The notes beneath the pieces are model-generated. The model searched no databases, was not told the DNA's origin, and saw only the letters and a program-made list of their open reading frames with translations. Shown piece by piece: positions 48,148-61,700 of a stretch of 64,000 bases of DNA (position 1 is its first letter; each line of letters begins with the position of its first letter). The position numbers and the translations under genes were made by a program. Source of the stretch: Pempheris klunzingeri (lineage: Eukaryota; Chordata; Actinopteri; Acropomatiformes; Pempheridae); contig NC_092012.1 of the NCBI RefSeq assembly GCF_042242105.1, forward strand, positions 20,617,043 to 20,681,042, in the 5' to 3' direction.

Positions 48148-51100
48148 CTGCCAGGATTTTCTCTGTATTCCCTTTGATCTTCCTCCTCCTCCCCTGTCCT
48201 TGCCCTGTTAAGGCTCTTCACTAACTTTAATTGAGCAACTTAGAGATCAGTGGCTGATGCCACCGTGAATAGTCACTCACAGGTGAAACCACAGTTCATC
48301 TTACTTGCATAAATATGTGTGTGTACAAAATATTAAATACAAGTAGAGGTATTTGCATGTGCTTATACTTCTCAAATTTGTATGCAGATATAGTACAAGC
48401 ACAACTGTGTTGGTCAGGGATCGGGTGTGGAATTTAAAAAAACATAAAAAAGCGGTGCTTGCTAATTGTGTTGCTGTGCATGCTCCGCTCTTGCACCCGC
48501 TGTAGTTTCTGGCTGTTTAGCGGCTCTTTGATCAGCAGATAGTGAGATGGTAGGGAGGCTGGTTATGCTGGCTTCCCCGCCTGATGCACGGGTGGCTTCT
48601 CCACACAGTCTGCACACAGTGGGAGGCTGGACTGCTGGTGTGTGTGTGCATATGAAAGAGCAAAAAGAAAGTGGAGGAGGTACACAGACAGAGACAGGTA
48701 AAGACAGAAAGTGTTTGTGATGAAAGAGAGGAAAGGAGAGACAATAACGAAGAGAGAATGAGAGAATGAGATGGAGTAATGAGGTGAGGGGGTATAAACA
48801 GCTTTTATTGGCTGCCTGGCAGGGTCCTCTCTGATGTTTATCCTGCCAGTGTGTGCTTCCAGCTACTGTTGCTTCACAGCCAAGTTAGGATCTCACAGGT
48901 CCTTGTCAAAGATGGTTTTCCTTGTCTGTCAATGAGCATTTGTGCAGCAGAAAACACCATATTGATAAAAAAGCATTTGCACTTAGCATCATTTCACCGA
49001 GTTCAATCAACACCCAGCAAGTGCAATACATTACACTGCATTGCCAAGTGTTTTGCAGAAATGCAGCCAGACAAATGACCTGGAACTGACCAAGAAATAA
49101 TAATTCAAGGCAGCCTGCATCAGCTGTCTTCTGCTTCAGATTTAATTTTTCAACTAGCGGGACTCTTATGTCATATAGGTATAAATATACTGTTACATAT
49201 CTTAAAAAATAACCAATATCTAATATCCAAATAGCCTGCTTATTCAAATCAATAATGTTATTCTCACAGTCACCAGACTAAACTAGGTAATCTGTTTTCT
49301 TATACACCCCCTTAGAGTACATCTACAAGCTGTGACATGTTGCTTGTCCTCCAGTCAATAACAGCCAGCCTGTCTATCTGGGGATAGCATTAAAAGATAA
49401 GAAAGACTCTCATTTATGGACAAATGTGTTCACATAGATTTCCCATACAATCCATTTATAGCACGTTGTAGAGAGCCTGTCTCTCATATTAACAGCCATG
49501 AATCAACTCTCTTTATCGACACATGGAGTAATGCAAGTGTAGCTGGGTAATCAGCATGTACAGTACAGGCTGTGATTTGTTACTGTACCTATGAATAACG
49601 ATATCGCAGTGGTTACACTGGGGCTGTGAGATTGCAGGACGGTGAAGCAACACCATTGATCAGACCATACTGGGCCACCCCCAAACATAAGTAAAATCTA
49701 TTAAACCTCACCTTTTCACCTATAACATAAACATGATTATGTGATGATTCACAGATTATTAGAATTTCCGCTTTTTTGATGCGAGCCATGGGAAAATGAA
49801 TTTGGGAGCTGGCCTTGTGGCACAAACGCTCTTTTAAGAACACGCCTTCAAGGAGCAGTCGCTATGTCAAGAAATTTTTTCTTTGCATTTTTACAGGGCC
49901 GTGCTGGTGTAACTCAATGTGAAGAGCAAAGCCTGACAAAACATCCTCAGCCATATCCCTCAGTGAATAAGAGATAGGTCAAGAGACTACCAATGGAAGC
50001 TGTCATGCTGGATCTGAAGTGAAATACATGCTTTTACATACATATCAAAGGAACCCCACATGACAAGGGATACTACATTCAACGTGCGATTACACCATTC
50101 TGGTATCTGCAGCGAGATGAGTTTACTATCCTGTGTTTGATCCAGTGTCTAATTAATTCCTTAAGTTCTTGTGTTTATAGCAGGGGAGGGGAGAGGGGGT
50201 ATACGGTATGTAAGGAGAGGGGATCTGTCTTTGAAGTGGTGCTCTGCAAATCTCTAGAGGACAACCAAGCCTGAGGCTGGACTCAGGCTGTGGGGAGACA
50301 AGCAACAACCATGTTTTCAGTGCGGGGCCAAAACTGGGGCTTGCCATGGCCGTGTTTACTACACTGAATTGTAGCTGTTATCTGTTTATTTGAAACAATA
50401 TATCCCATCAGAAATATAATGTCTTGAGGCGGAAAAAGGTCAACAGATAAAAGAGTTAAAGTTTGCTTAGATTGAGACTAAGAGGCAAATAACAACTAAG
50501 CCTTTGCTGTGGCATTGTTTGGCCCCGCACTAGTATATGGGCTCTTAGCAACACTGAAAAATGAGATTCTGCAATCCTCTGCGGTATACCCCTCCCTGTG
50601 CCTAACTAGCTAATGAACTATCAGCTATCTATCTTCATTCCATCCAGGCCCCACTTGTCCTTCCCTGCAGACAGAAGCTACTTCTTGGCAGGTCTTGCTG
50701 AGGGGAATCCAAACCTCCTGGCTCTGAAGTAAAGAGTTGCATTCTTCTGAAAGTCATTTTAAGGTGAAAAACAGAATTCAGTGATGCTATTTCTGTAGTC
50801 GTAGACAGCAGCATCAATATTTGTGAACATGAAACAACCCATTCCCAAGTTGAAAAAAAGACAGCCGTAATCATCTACAATGTCAGCAAAATACTAAATC
50901 TGAAGATCAATCCTGCAAGTCCAGTAGCAAGATTCATCTCACTGGTTTGTTGACTAGAGGCTCTTATTCGACTTATGTCAATTTATGTCAAGACCAACAA
51001 GATATACTTTAATGATTAATTAATTTCTTTGCAAATCTGACATTTAATAATTACAGTGTGTCAAAAGAAACATGTGCCGTCCTAAAATTTCAATTCGGAA

Positions 51101-51194
51101 GCCATCCATACTGTGGAGATACACAAGACAACGGTGCATAGTACCTTATAACAGCATCTTTTTCCAATACCCTATACAGGAAGTCTGACCTGCT

Positions 51195-51345
51195 GATGGT
51201 GGTGTTTAATTAAATTTCAGGGGTCACCACAGCGTATTGGAATTTAATCCTCCTAGGACTGTGTTGGCTGAGTAGATGAATGGCCAAATTTCAAGGCATT
51301 TGTCCAGCAGTTGTCATCTTTTTACTGTACAGTGTGTTAAAGTGT
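51195..51345 (+). repeat. Decayed copy of the 28405 repeat family
   Basis: The shared word order is caggggtcacca, an attggaatttaatcctcctaggac block, ccaaatttcaaggca and ccagcagttgt. It is much diverged. Confidence 0.45.
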
Positions 51346-52119
51346 TAAATAAAGAGACTGAAGAACATTCTGACTCACCCGCTGACATTGCCATCCCAAA
51401 CCCAGCAAGGATAAAAATTGATTAAACAATCTTTTAAGACTCAGATAATGGTCTTTTGAGGAGAAAGCAACATTTAATAAAATCCTTACAAAAGTAGTCC
51501 TTCTTAAAAGCATGCAGTTTTGTCAGATAGAGCTTGGACATCTCATAGCAGACATTTGTATTTATCAATTACAGGTGCGATGGCTGCATTCCATTGGAGA
51601 ATATCTTTCCTATTACAAGTCACAAAGTGTAGTGAGTCACAACAGGCCTTGTTCAAAGCAGACATTTTGACTTGACACAGGATCACTAGATGACGCACAA
51701 TTCCTAACTTTAACAATGGCTCTGTTCCATTCAAGTGTAAGTGAGCCATAACACTGTGACAGTGAGCTCCATGACACCTGGACCTGTAGCAGCTAAATGG
51801 AATTCAGCCATAATCAATTTGATTTTTTTACACGTTTGCTTTTGATATCATGCCAGAATGTCTAAAGTGTAAATAATGTATTACAATGTAGTAAAATAAA
51901 TGATGCTCAGGTGTTTGCACACCTGTTGCTAGGTAAATTCCATCAGCCTACATACTGAGAATCCTCCTTTGAGGAAGCAGAACATTTTCATGTGTATGTT
52001 TTTTAAGCACATCCACAAGGACGCGGGTGGGATACCATTAAAACCAAATGTGGGCCCAGTTCCACAAAGGCAGATCTTACTATGGAAAAACAAGTCAGAC
52101 TAAATCCAGACTTTTCCTG

Positions 52120-52667
52120 CCTAGACTTCCTTGTAGCAGCCGAGCCGCCGTGCCCTGGGCTTTCCTGTATGGATCATACCATGTTAGCGCAAGTCCTCCT
52201 CTGAATCAAACCTTTAAAATAAACGATGTACAGAGTTCAAATGTCACTTCAGCGTGTATATTAGTTATAGTTAGTTATATTAGCAGTCATTTTATGTTAC
52301 TTTGTGTTCAACACAAACGCATCAGCATATGTGTCGGCTGTCCACTTCCCCACACACCTCCCCCCCCCGCGGCAGTGGTTTGCTCCTCGCTCCAGCTGAT
52401 CGGCCCAGGACTCCCCGGTGGCTCCGCTCGTCGCTGCTCTGACGGCTCCGGTGCCTCCGCGTCGATTTAAACTGTTTAAAATCTTACGGAGTCAGTGGCC
52501 GCTCGTGTCGGCAAGTCGTTCCTCGTCTAGTGAACCCCTGAAGGATAATCTGGCCGGGGCACTGACTGTGTACTTGTCAAAGCCAGGAGATCTAAACGCA
52601 AATACGAGGCCCTCACTCCATCCCCGGATTCACCTGCTACGCGGAGAGCCTCACACGGAAGACCGAC
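52120..52667 (+). promoter_or_regulatory. zfand3 CpG-rich promoter and 5' untranslated region
   Basis: CpG density rises sharply from about 52140 and stays high through the first exon, as in CpG-island promoters. There is no TATA box near the ATG. The transcription start cannot be placed by eye. Confidence 0.55.
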
Positions 52668-52750
52668 ATGGGGGACACGGGGAGCGAGGGCAGCAAGCCT
52701 CCCAGTAACGTTAACGTTGTACCCCCGCGCTGCCCCTGTGGGTTCTGGGG
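52668..52750 (+). CDS. zfand3: zfand3 exon 1 (coding part)
   Basis: The ATG at 52668 gives [13 protein letters not shown], close to the recalled human MGDAGSERSKAPS. The donor is TGGGG|GTAAGG, phase 2. It contains the first two A20 cysteines. Confidence 0.94.
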
Positions 52751-55700
52751 GTAAGGCGAAATACCTCTCAAATGTCTTGCTTGCAGAATGCTTTTCTTTC
52801 TCTGCCGACAGCTAGCAGAGTCGCTAGCCCCTAGCGTTAGCAGCTCAAACAGGGATGAGCTGCTTTTCTTGTTATTACCCCCTCCCCATTGTTTTGTAGC
52901 ATTAGCTGCTAGCTAACACCAGCTGGCCTCGGTAACCTTCTCCTGGAGAGCTGGCTGTGGGATAATCCCCCACCCCCCTCCAGGTAATGTGACAGGTGTG
53001 ACAGCGCTAACAGACTGGCTAGTTTCACACTGTTGAGAGCAGAGATGCCACACAGGACAGTTGTTACCTCCACTAACTGGCCTCGGGTCGAAGTCGGTCT
53101 GAGCTAAGAGCAGCTATATGAAGCAGGACATGTCCAAACACAGCGACACATAGTTCTACACGCTGGGCTCACTTTGACTTTGTTTGCCTGAAGTTTCCCC
53201 TGAGCTCAGGAGCTCTCAGGAGAACATCTGTGAGCTTGTGCCAAATGCAACCAGGATGTCTGCAGACTGTGTGACATACACTTGATTCCCAAGCATGTCT
53301 GTCTGTAACCAGGCAGTGGCATCTCTGCCTGCTGCATGCTTGCTTTAATTACCTGTTTAGTTTGGGGTATCTAATACATTGAGGGCAATAGGGCACATTA
53401 TTGATCAGCATTCAGTGTAAAATGACACTTAATAATATATATATATATATACATATTAAATTACACAATGCTTTACAATTGAGGTTATTTTACAGCTTGT
53501 TTGCTATAGACTTTGGTGGGCCAGCTTAAAGGTAAAGTGCTGAACAAGTAAAGTTCAGTTTAAAGGTCTCTCCTCAGGTGGGGTTTGTTCTACTTCACGT
53601 CGGGGACAGATCGCGGATGGTTTGTCGGACTTAAAGTAAATTACATTTTGCTAAAGCTCAGTGGCGAAGAAGATTAGGAAGAGAATTGTTTGCTTTCTTT
53701 CCCCATTATTATTCATATAAACTACAAGAGCTGCCTTAGTTCACAGAAGTACCTAATTCACTATTTGCATATTTTAGCAAGTGATCTATTTGGAGGGAGC
53801 ATCTCACCCGCCGCCTGGTTGGATAAGCTTGGAAGTGATGTGAAACAGAATCTATTGTAAATCAGTCACCAGATCTCCAGACCAAAGACACGAAAACAAA
53901 CAAAAACTCTCTTTTCTCATGAAGAAGTGATGACCCACCCGACCAGCACTCACTGTGGAGTTTGCACCAAAATCATGGCCACTCTGTGTCTTGTTACAGT
54001 AACAAAACTAAGCACGAAAAGTTCCACATCTGCTCACAAATGTGTTTTATTTTCTGCATTAAATGTCCTTCACATTTCCAACAGGCTGCTGTAACACCGA
54101 GTGTTTGTCCCAATTTTGCAACTCTTTTGAGCAAGTCCATAAGTCAGCAGCCCAGTTTAGATAGATTACCACAAGTGTGACATGCATACCGATTTATTCA
54201 ATTTCCTCTCACATGTTTTGAAGCTAAATAAATCAGAACAGTTACATTATTTCTCAATATGAGTCAGCCCTGATAGTAAGATGCAGCTCCCTGTTAGAGG
54301 ATAAGAAGCAGGACTAATAAAGGGTTTTCCCTGACTGTCTGTAAAACTGGCTTTTTGGCTTGCCATCTTCTAACATTACATTCTTAGCTGCTTAATCATT
54401 TAATCAAGAAAATAATTGCTAGACTGATCAATAATGAAAATGACCATTAGTTGCTATCCTACTTCAGAGGATATGAAGGCAAAGCTGAACCTGCTCGTTC
54501 TCCCCAAATGTGATGGTGGGGACTCATGGGGACTAATCTCTGTAGAAAGATGTCTGCGTATGAATGCAGTATCTATAGGCAAGGGGCAAGATTTTTGGTA
54601 CTGGAAACGTTGTAGTTTCTGTTTGTAGCCTGAGTTCTACTGACCAATCATGCTTGAGTGTGCAGTCCATGTGGAGAGCAAAATAGGCTGATTGCATTGG
54701 CTGAAATGCAGTTTCTGCATCCAGTGGCTGCTGTTCGACAACTGTTTAGCCGTTCATTAGCTTTTGTATTTCATATGCAGCACATGTGTTCATAAAGACT
54801 GACTGAAATGTGGGTGAGAGAGAGGTCTTTTGCTGGATATCCATTATGGGGATAATTGTGTTCACTTTTTCTCTAATCTGGTGTGAGAGAAGTGCCTCTG
54901 TGTGTCTTAATGATGATCTTGCTGCAGAGCGCTTTAGGGAAGTTGAGTTTTAGTTTTGAGCTAATTTGGCAAAGCTGCACTCACTGTGGCTTTTAAACTT
55001 CATAATACAGAAAGGATATTGAATGCCTTGTTTTGGTTGCCTGATTTGATGGATGAGAAGACGCTTTTTAATTGCAGAAGATAATCTGAAATGTGTTTTT
55101 GTTGTACTTTTGGCCCTTTTCACACCCCCTATAGATTTGTTTTTACATCAGCTGAACGTTATCACGCCTGTAACAGAGATACAATGGGCCTTGGTATCAT
55201 CTGCTAGGTTCATGCTATCAGTTGCGTTTGAATGCTGCATTCCTTATGTGTGTTTGTGTAACTCCCTGTCAACGCTTAACTGGTCCTGTATAGTCCTGTA
55301 TCTCTGCCATGTCCCAAAGCTATATTTGCTATAAGGAGAAAGATAATCATGGCTAAGAACTTAAAAAAATTTAACAGGTTTTTGGCTGAGCATTTCTTTA
55401 ATATTACATTTGTTTCAGTTTGATTTGAAATTCAGATGGGGAGGGATTTACTTTGTGGTACATGCAGTACCAACATATACTATATCGTGACGCACAACAC
55501 TTTCTGGAAATTCAGTTGAGAAAGAGATAATATGTAAAATAACCAGATTGGAATGTCTGTTTTGGCTAATCTGGTGCCTTTAAAGCCATGAAATAAAGGT
55601 AGCCACAAACCAGACCTGTGTAATACCTGTTGTAATGATTTCACATTAGCACAAATGATTCTGAAAAGTAATGAAGATTGCTGTTGTGTTCCAGAGAATT

Positions 55701-58700
55701 GCAGGATTCGTCAAACAGTTGCTTTATCAGTGAATTAATTATCCCTATATCGCTGTTCATAACACAAAACGTGTTAGACTGGTAGAGGTTGCTTTGCGGG
55801 AATGAAATAATGAAAACACCATATGGCAGTTCCCTTTTGGTTTACAATTATTGCAATTCAAGACCTTAGAGAATACGTTTAGTGTGATCTTTCCATACCG
55901 CTGTAGCTTTTCTCTCATCAAAACCACAGCTCAGGGGCCATTGCCAGGTTATATCAGAGATACCACAGAGATATAACAAAAACCCAGTGTGCTGCACTTA
56001 AAGGTTCTATCGAAAGGCCCATCAGCAAAGTGAAATGAATGGACATGTCTGAGGTGCAAATGCTGAACTGTAGTATATGAGCTATAAACACAGCTATATT
56101 ATTCCTGATAGATATCATTGTCTAATAATTAGTGCAGCTACCATGTGTGTGGGTGACAACATTTTTCTTTAAACAGACTTGTATTTAGTAAGTCCTTCTA
56201 TCTGCTCATGTCACTCACGTGGCATCACCAAGGCACCGGAGCCCATCTTCCTGTCTGTTCCAATCAGATGTTCTCATTAGTAACAGCAGTGGGCCGACTA
56301 TGAAATAGGCTGATTGTGTGCACTCTGTTCAAACTTCACCCAGCTTAACAAGCATACAGCAGCTTCTTCCTGTCAACCTTTTTTTTAATCACCCTTTCTC
56401 ACCTTTTAGTTCCTTAATTAATCTGTGATTTGATTACCTCTGATTTGGAAGGTTGACGACAGGATATGACTTGTTATTTACCCAGTATCAGCTTCCTCCC
56501 TGCCTGCGTCTCATGATGAGGTTTCTCCTCCATCCTTCCTTCTTGCTTCCTCCTTTCTCTTTTCTACTCAAGATCGCACACCAGCCGACTGACAGACAGC
56601 CCTTATGATGACTGCAGCTGACCCTACATTTAGAAATGAGGACAAAGGTGTGCAACGAAGCACCCAAAATAAATAGAATGTGACTGATAGCAGCGACCGT
56701 CACGCTCAGTGCGCAGACAGTGAGGACGAGGGCTGAGGGCTGGAGAGGAAATGAGAGGAGCCCTCTCAGAGGAAAGCAAGAGCCATCTGTTGTGAAGGAG
56801 TTGTGCCACTGAAATCAGCAAGGCCTTAGTTATCAACCCCATAATAACAACCAAGATCCTTAGCCGTCACTAGGAAGGTATAGGTATGTTTAGGTAACAG
56901 TAAGATTATTTTTTAGTCATTTGAAGTGCAAGAATAATTCAACAAGTAAAGGTTCACGATCGTCTCCACTCGTGCCTCCTGCTCACCTTCATCAGACTGT
57001 TAGAGCAGGTCTCATGTCAGGCGTGTATGTTGCCAATACACAGAGCAGCCCTGTTTCTGTTGGAAATCAACTGCTTGTTTGATGTAGCCAACTTGTTATA
57101 CATTCACTACTGTTGATGTACCGTAGCTAGAATAACATCTATGGCAATTCTATGTACACATTTTACAAAAAGAGTGAATCTAACTACGAATCAGAATTAT
57201 TACAGTAATATAATGGACAGGCAACAACAGATGACATTCATTTTAAAGCTACTTGATGCCGTTTGTCACCACGAGGGGGCAGAAAGAAGGGATCGGCCGT
57301 TTGATTGAATGTTAGTAGTGAAAATTAGCTTGATGTGGATTCAGGACGACCTCTCCACATCTGCAATTACCTTAAGCGTGTCATCTGTCAGCTTGGACAC
57401 CTGAAATTTTATGTGTGACGTTTAATGTTCCTGTATGTGTAGCATGATGCAAAGATCTAAACAAAAGTCACACCACAGTTGATGAAGTGTCCTAGCTAGT
57501 CTGCTACTTATACCTCGACGAATAATTTAACACTGTAGTCTGGATCACCATCTTCATCTTCTTCACTTGGGGTCATGGAACCGTGTTGTTACTCTTGCTG
57601 TGTAGATGCCCACCCCAGCATCCCCATCTGGAACTCTGATACAAGCAGTTTGATTCACACATTTGCTCTCCCTCTCTGCTCTTTTTCTGCAGGTCAAGCA
57701 AAACCATGAATCTGTGCTCAAAGTGTTTTGCAGGTAAGTTCTTGTTCCTCTGTGTGCTTGTCTGGCACAAGCACAATCAATCAATCTCTAATAATTGATT
57801 GATTGATTGATTGATTGATGTCTAGCACAGTGCTGCTCCCCCCACAACCTTGTTTTATGTATTGATAGTTATGAAACAGTTCCAAGGGAAGGGCATTTGA
57901 AAATGCATTTTACCACTTTGTACGCTTTGCCTCTGTCCAAGTGGAATTTGACTAACATCTTTGTTGGTATTTGCTTGACAACCATGAATCAATTACTATT
58001 TCTCTGCCACTTTTCACAAATAAGCTGAGTGATTATTTTTTCCTTCCCAATCCAATACCCTTTAGAAACATTCCAGTCTTGCTCAAGCCTCTTTAGAATA
58101 TATGGTCCCTTCTCACTCGAGCTCTGGTTCACCCTTCTACTAAATCAGTATTAGGAGATATGAGTGGAAAGTTATGTCCCGGATTTGAATAGAACAGTGT
58201 CGGTGTACCACAGATTCTAAACGAAAGCATCATCCAGAGATGCGCCCGAGTTCCCCCTATGCCGCACTTGTTTGGCCTACTGCCCAAGTTAACAGCCACT
58301 CCACACTCTAAAGCTGATGGATGCATTCAAACGTGTGCCTACGCGCCTCACCATTTGACTTTTGAATGTTTCACAGACATTCAGAAGAAACAGCCAGAAG
58401 GTGATTGCGCCCCAAAGGCCTCCTCAGGCTCCAGCAGCAACCAAGCAGACATCTTCTGTAATGAAACTAACAGTCAGTCACTGCTGTCAAACACATCAAA
58501 GGACCCTTCGCCAGGAGAGACGGGAACAACACCTCTACCTGCTCAAGATGGTAAGACAGTTAATCAGGGAAAAATTCATGTTTCAATTCAGGTTTTCTTT
58601 TCAGACGCAAATGGCGTCGAGCCCAGCCTGGAGCCATAGTTCATTGAAAGATGTATTTTTGCTTCCTTATGTCTGAATGGAGAGTGGAGAGTGGTGCACT

Positions 58701-61700
58701 CCCACTCTGGAGTGTGCAACTTGAAAGGCAATACGGTCTGTTTGGTTTGTAATGCTTGTCCTACACATTGAAGGAATGTATAGCTAATGGGTTGATAATG
58801 TAAGAGTGTGATTTAATGCACAAGCTCTAACTTTAATGGTTAAAACCAGAATCTTGTAGCTTTTGGTCCAGGGCATCTTTCTGTAGATGACTGCTGCGAG
58901 TTTCTGCCAACCGAAGCAGCAGCAGCAGCAGCTGCAATGCCCCTGTCCTGGCTATATTTGTCCTCATGGCACAGATAGCGAGAATGATAGGAAAGGGTGT
59001 TCATTCAGAAGTGAAGGTTTTAAGAGGACACCTACAATTGCCAGAGCATCGGTCATCGCTACACGGTGACAAGGTTATTTGTGGAGGCCGATCCAGGACA
59101 GCACAATAAAGTGGCTACCAAATGGATGTGTGTAACTTGTGAAACATTTGCCCACACTAACTTAGGACACTCTTCCAGTAGGAGCTTTTTAGTAATATTC
59201 ACGTGATCACTGATTATTGCTGATTTTAGATTTTAAAAAAACCCTTCATGGAACTGGCTTGCAATTAATTCATTCATGTTTGCTCATTCATCAAAACTTC
59301 CACTTGTCCAACATTTAAGTTTAGTAAAAAACCCTAAAGTATGTGTGACTGAATACCCATCAGCCTCAGCCGTACATTGAGACTGATGCAAGAATATTAC
59401 AAAAACTGAATAAACTGGAATTTGAATGCATTAGTATTACCGTGCATTAATATTACTGTGAATAATTAGTAGCACTTTATTACCTGAGATGGTTTTTCCC
59501 TCCCCCACAGTCAGCTGTCTCTTGGCTTGCTTCGCTGTGCACACATGCACACTGCAGTCTCTCCTTCACAGATATCTATCACAGTCTCTGTGAAAAAAAA
59601 AAACCTCACAGCATAATAAAGGATTCCACACACCCCAGTCACGGTCTTTTCATCCTACTACCTGGAAAGCAGTGCCGTGTTATCTGGGCAACCACCAGAA
59701 GACTTCCCAGGCAGTCACAATTAGAAAACTTTCAGGGCAACGCACGACCTAATCTATCTATCAGTTGCAGTTTACCAATTTTTTTTTACAGGGATGTTTG
59801 GCTGTTATAGTCGGCCTTTGTGTTTCATAGTGTGTATGTGTGCACGTGTGAGCACGCGTGGTTATCTCTGCACTGTGTTATGCATGAATTTAAGGATTTT
59901 TATACAGTTTGCATTCCCTATTTTAAGATGATTTATGAGTAAATTATTTATCAGTTTGTTCTAAATCAATGCAGCCAGAACACATTTAATTTTGATTTAC
60001 ACCTACAGGAGAGTAAGAAACTAATGTCCTTATATCCTCCCTTTTCTACCATTTTCCTCTCTCTCTTTCTCTTCATTTATCTCACCATGTCTCTTTTGCA
60101 GAAGTATCCAACACAGACGCAGTCTTCAGTTCACTCTCCACTCCCACAAAGCGCTCCTTTGAGTCAGGTATGCCTCGGCTCCGCCATTGCAAAGTCCATT
60201 ATTGTTTTTAGCGCTGTGTGCTTGTCATGTCCACTTAAGGCACTGGAGTAGAGGACCCATGAACGACAGTGGATTGATCCTAAATGGCCAGGTTAATCGT
60301 GCTTCAAGGCAAAACAGCAGAGGGGAGGATATCGGGGACGCGGTAGAGTGCACCAGCCAGAGGGTGAAAATGTAAAGCCAATCAAGCGCTTAATAGAGTG
60401 AATTCTGTCTAGAAATACACATGCATATGCAGTAGGTGACACACACTGATATGCCAAACATTGTCAAAATTATAAAAGTCACACAAAAGGGAACGTTGTA
60501 GCTTTGTGGTCAGGACTATAGCATTATTAGCAGCATTGGTTAAAATTAGTTGGATGTCTAAAACACTGCAGACTGTCCTCTAGTGTAGATTCCCCGCTCA
60601 GTGTGTTTTCACCCTTAGGTGGCATAACTGCTACACTCACACATGACTTGAGACAACTGCAGAGTAGGCAAGGCTTAGCAATGGTGTGTGAACATGTTGA
60701 TCCCTTGTCTATTGCAAGGGGGATCATGTGAGCACACAGATGCTCACACAGCATCACTTAAACCTTGTGCTGTGGCTGAGTTGATGTTTCACTTTTTACA
60801 GTCTCCCTAAATGGGGCCCTCTGCATTTTATTCTGAAGCCTGGCTACACTTTGGCTCTACTAGCCTTCTCTGCAACCTATCACACTCTTAAATCAGTGTA
60901 GAGTGCCAATGTTTTGCCTTCAGATGTCTCTTTCTTTGTTGTTGACGTGCATTTAAATTCAATTTTGACGTGTCAGACTGTGTAAATTGGCCCTAGAGAT
61001 TTAGCGGGATAACAAAAGCTTGGCAAGGAGGAAAATGTTGTTTCACAACATGCAGCCGCACATGTACGGACACACTCACTCTCGCACATAGAGGGATCGA
61101 TGGGGCAGGCTAGGGGGATCTGGCTGCTCAGCTTGGCCTAGTTCTCAGAGATTTATTGAGCGCTGATCAGCATTCGGCCGGGCCAGGGAAAAAGTCTGCA
61201 GGATTGATGAGAAAAGCTGAGTTGAAATTCCAGCCGACCAGTGGAGCTCGCTACATGCTCTTCCTGTCTCAGGTGCTGGGTTGAATGTAATCTAATGCAG
61301 GGGAACCATTAATCTCCAAATCGCCTATTTTATTTAAGAGACATTTTTGTTCCAGTGTGCCGTCGTCTGTTCTCTCCCCATTGTAGACCTCACTAAATCA
61401 GAGATGATGTCTTTATATATTAAATGAAAGTTGTTATGGAGCCTATTATTGGAGGTCCCGAGTTTTCTCTTGAAATTCTAGTCAAAGCCGCTGTCTTGGA
61501 CACACAGGAGCAGAATGCTTTATGGATTATTATGAGGGTAGGGGAGTAATGAAAAGGGGAGAAGGTTTGGCTGCAGATATATTGGTAGATTACTTAACCA
61601 TCTCTTGCAGGACAGTTAACCTTCATGTGCTTTTGTATGTGTCCAAAACAGAAAACTGATTTCTTACAAGCTATCCATTTGGTTAAATCCGCAGATCTGG

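Larger units (their letters stand above)
43761..52119. other. Intergenic stretch between slc7a9 and zfand3
   Basis: No protein gene is recognised over about 8.4 kb. It contains two CTCF-like words (43811-43824 +, 44173-44186 -), a LINE-type tail (45300-45400), CA tracts (about 46166-46230 and 47715-47742), a CT tract (48114-48143), a decayed repeat (51195-51345), and one stretch (46230-46480) with the look of a conserved element. Confidence 0.5.
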
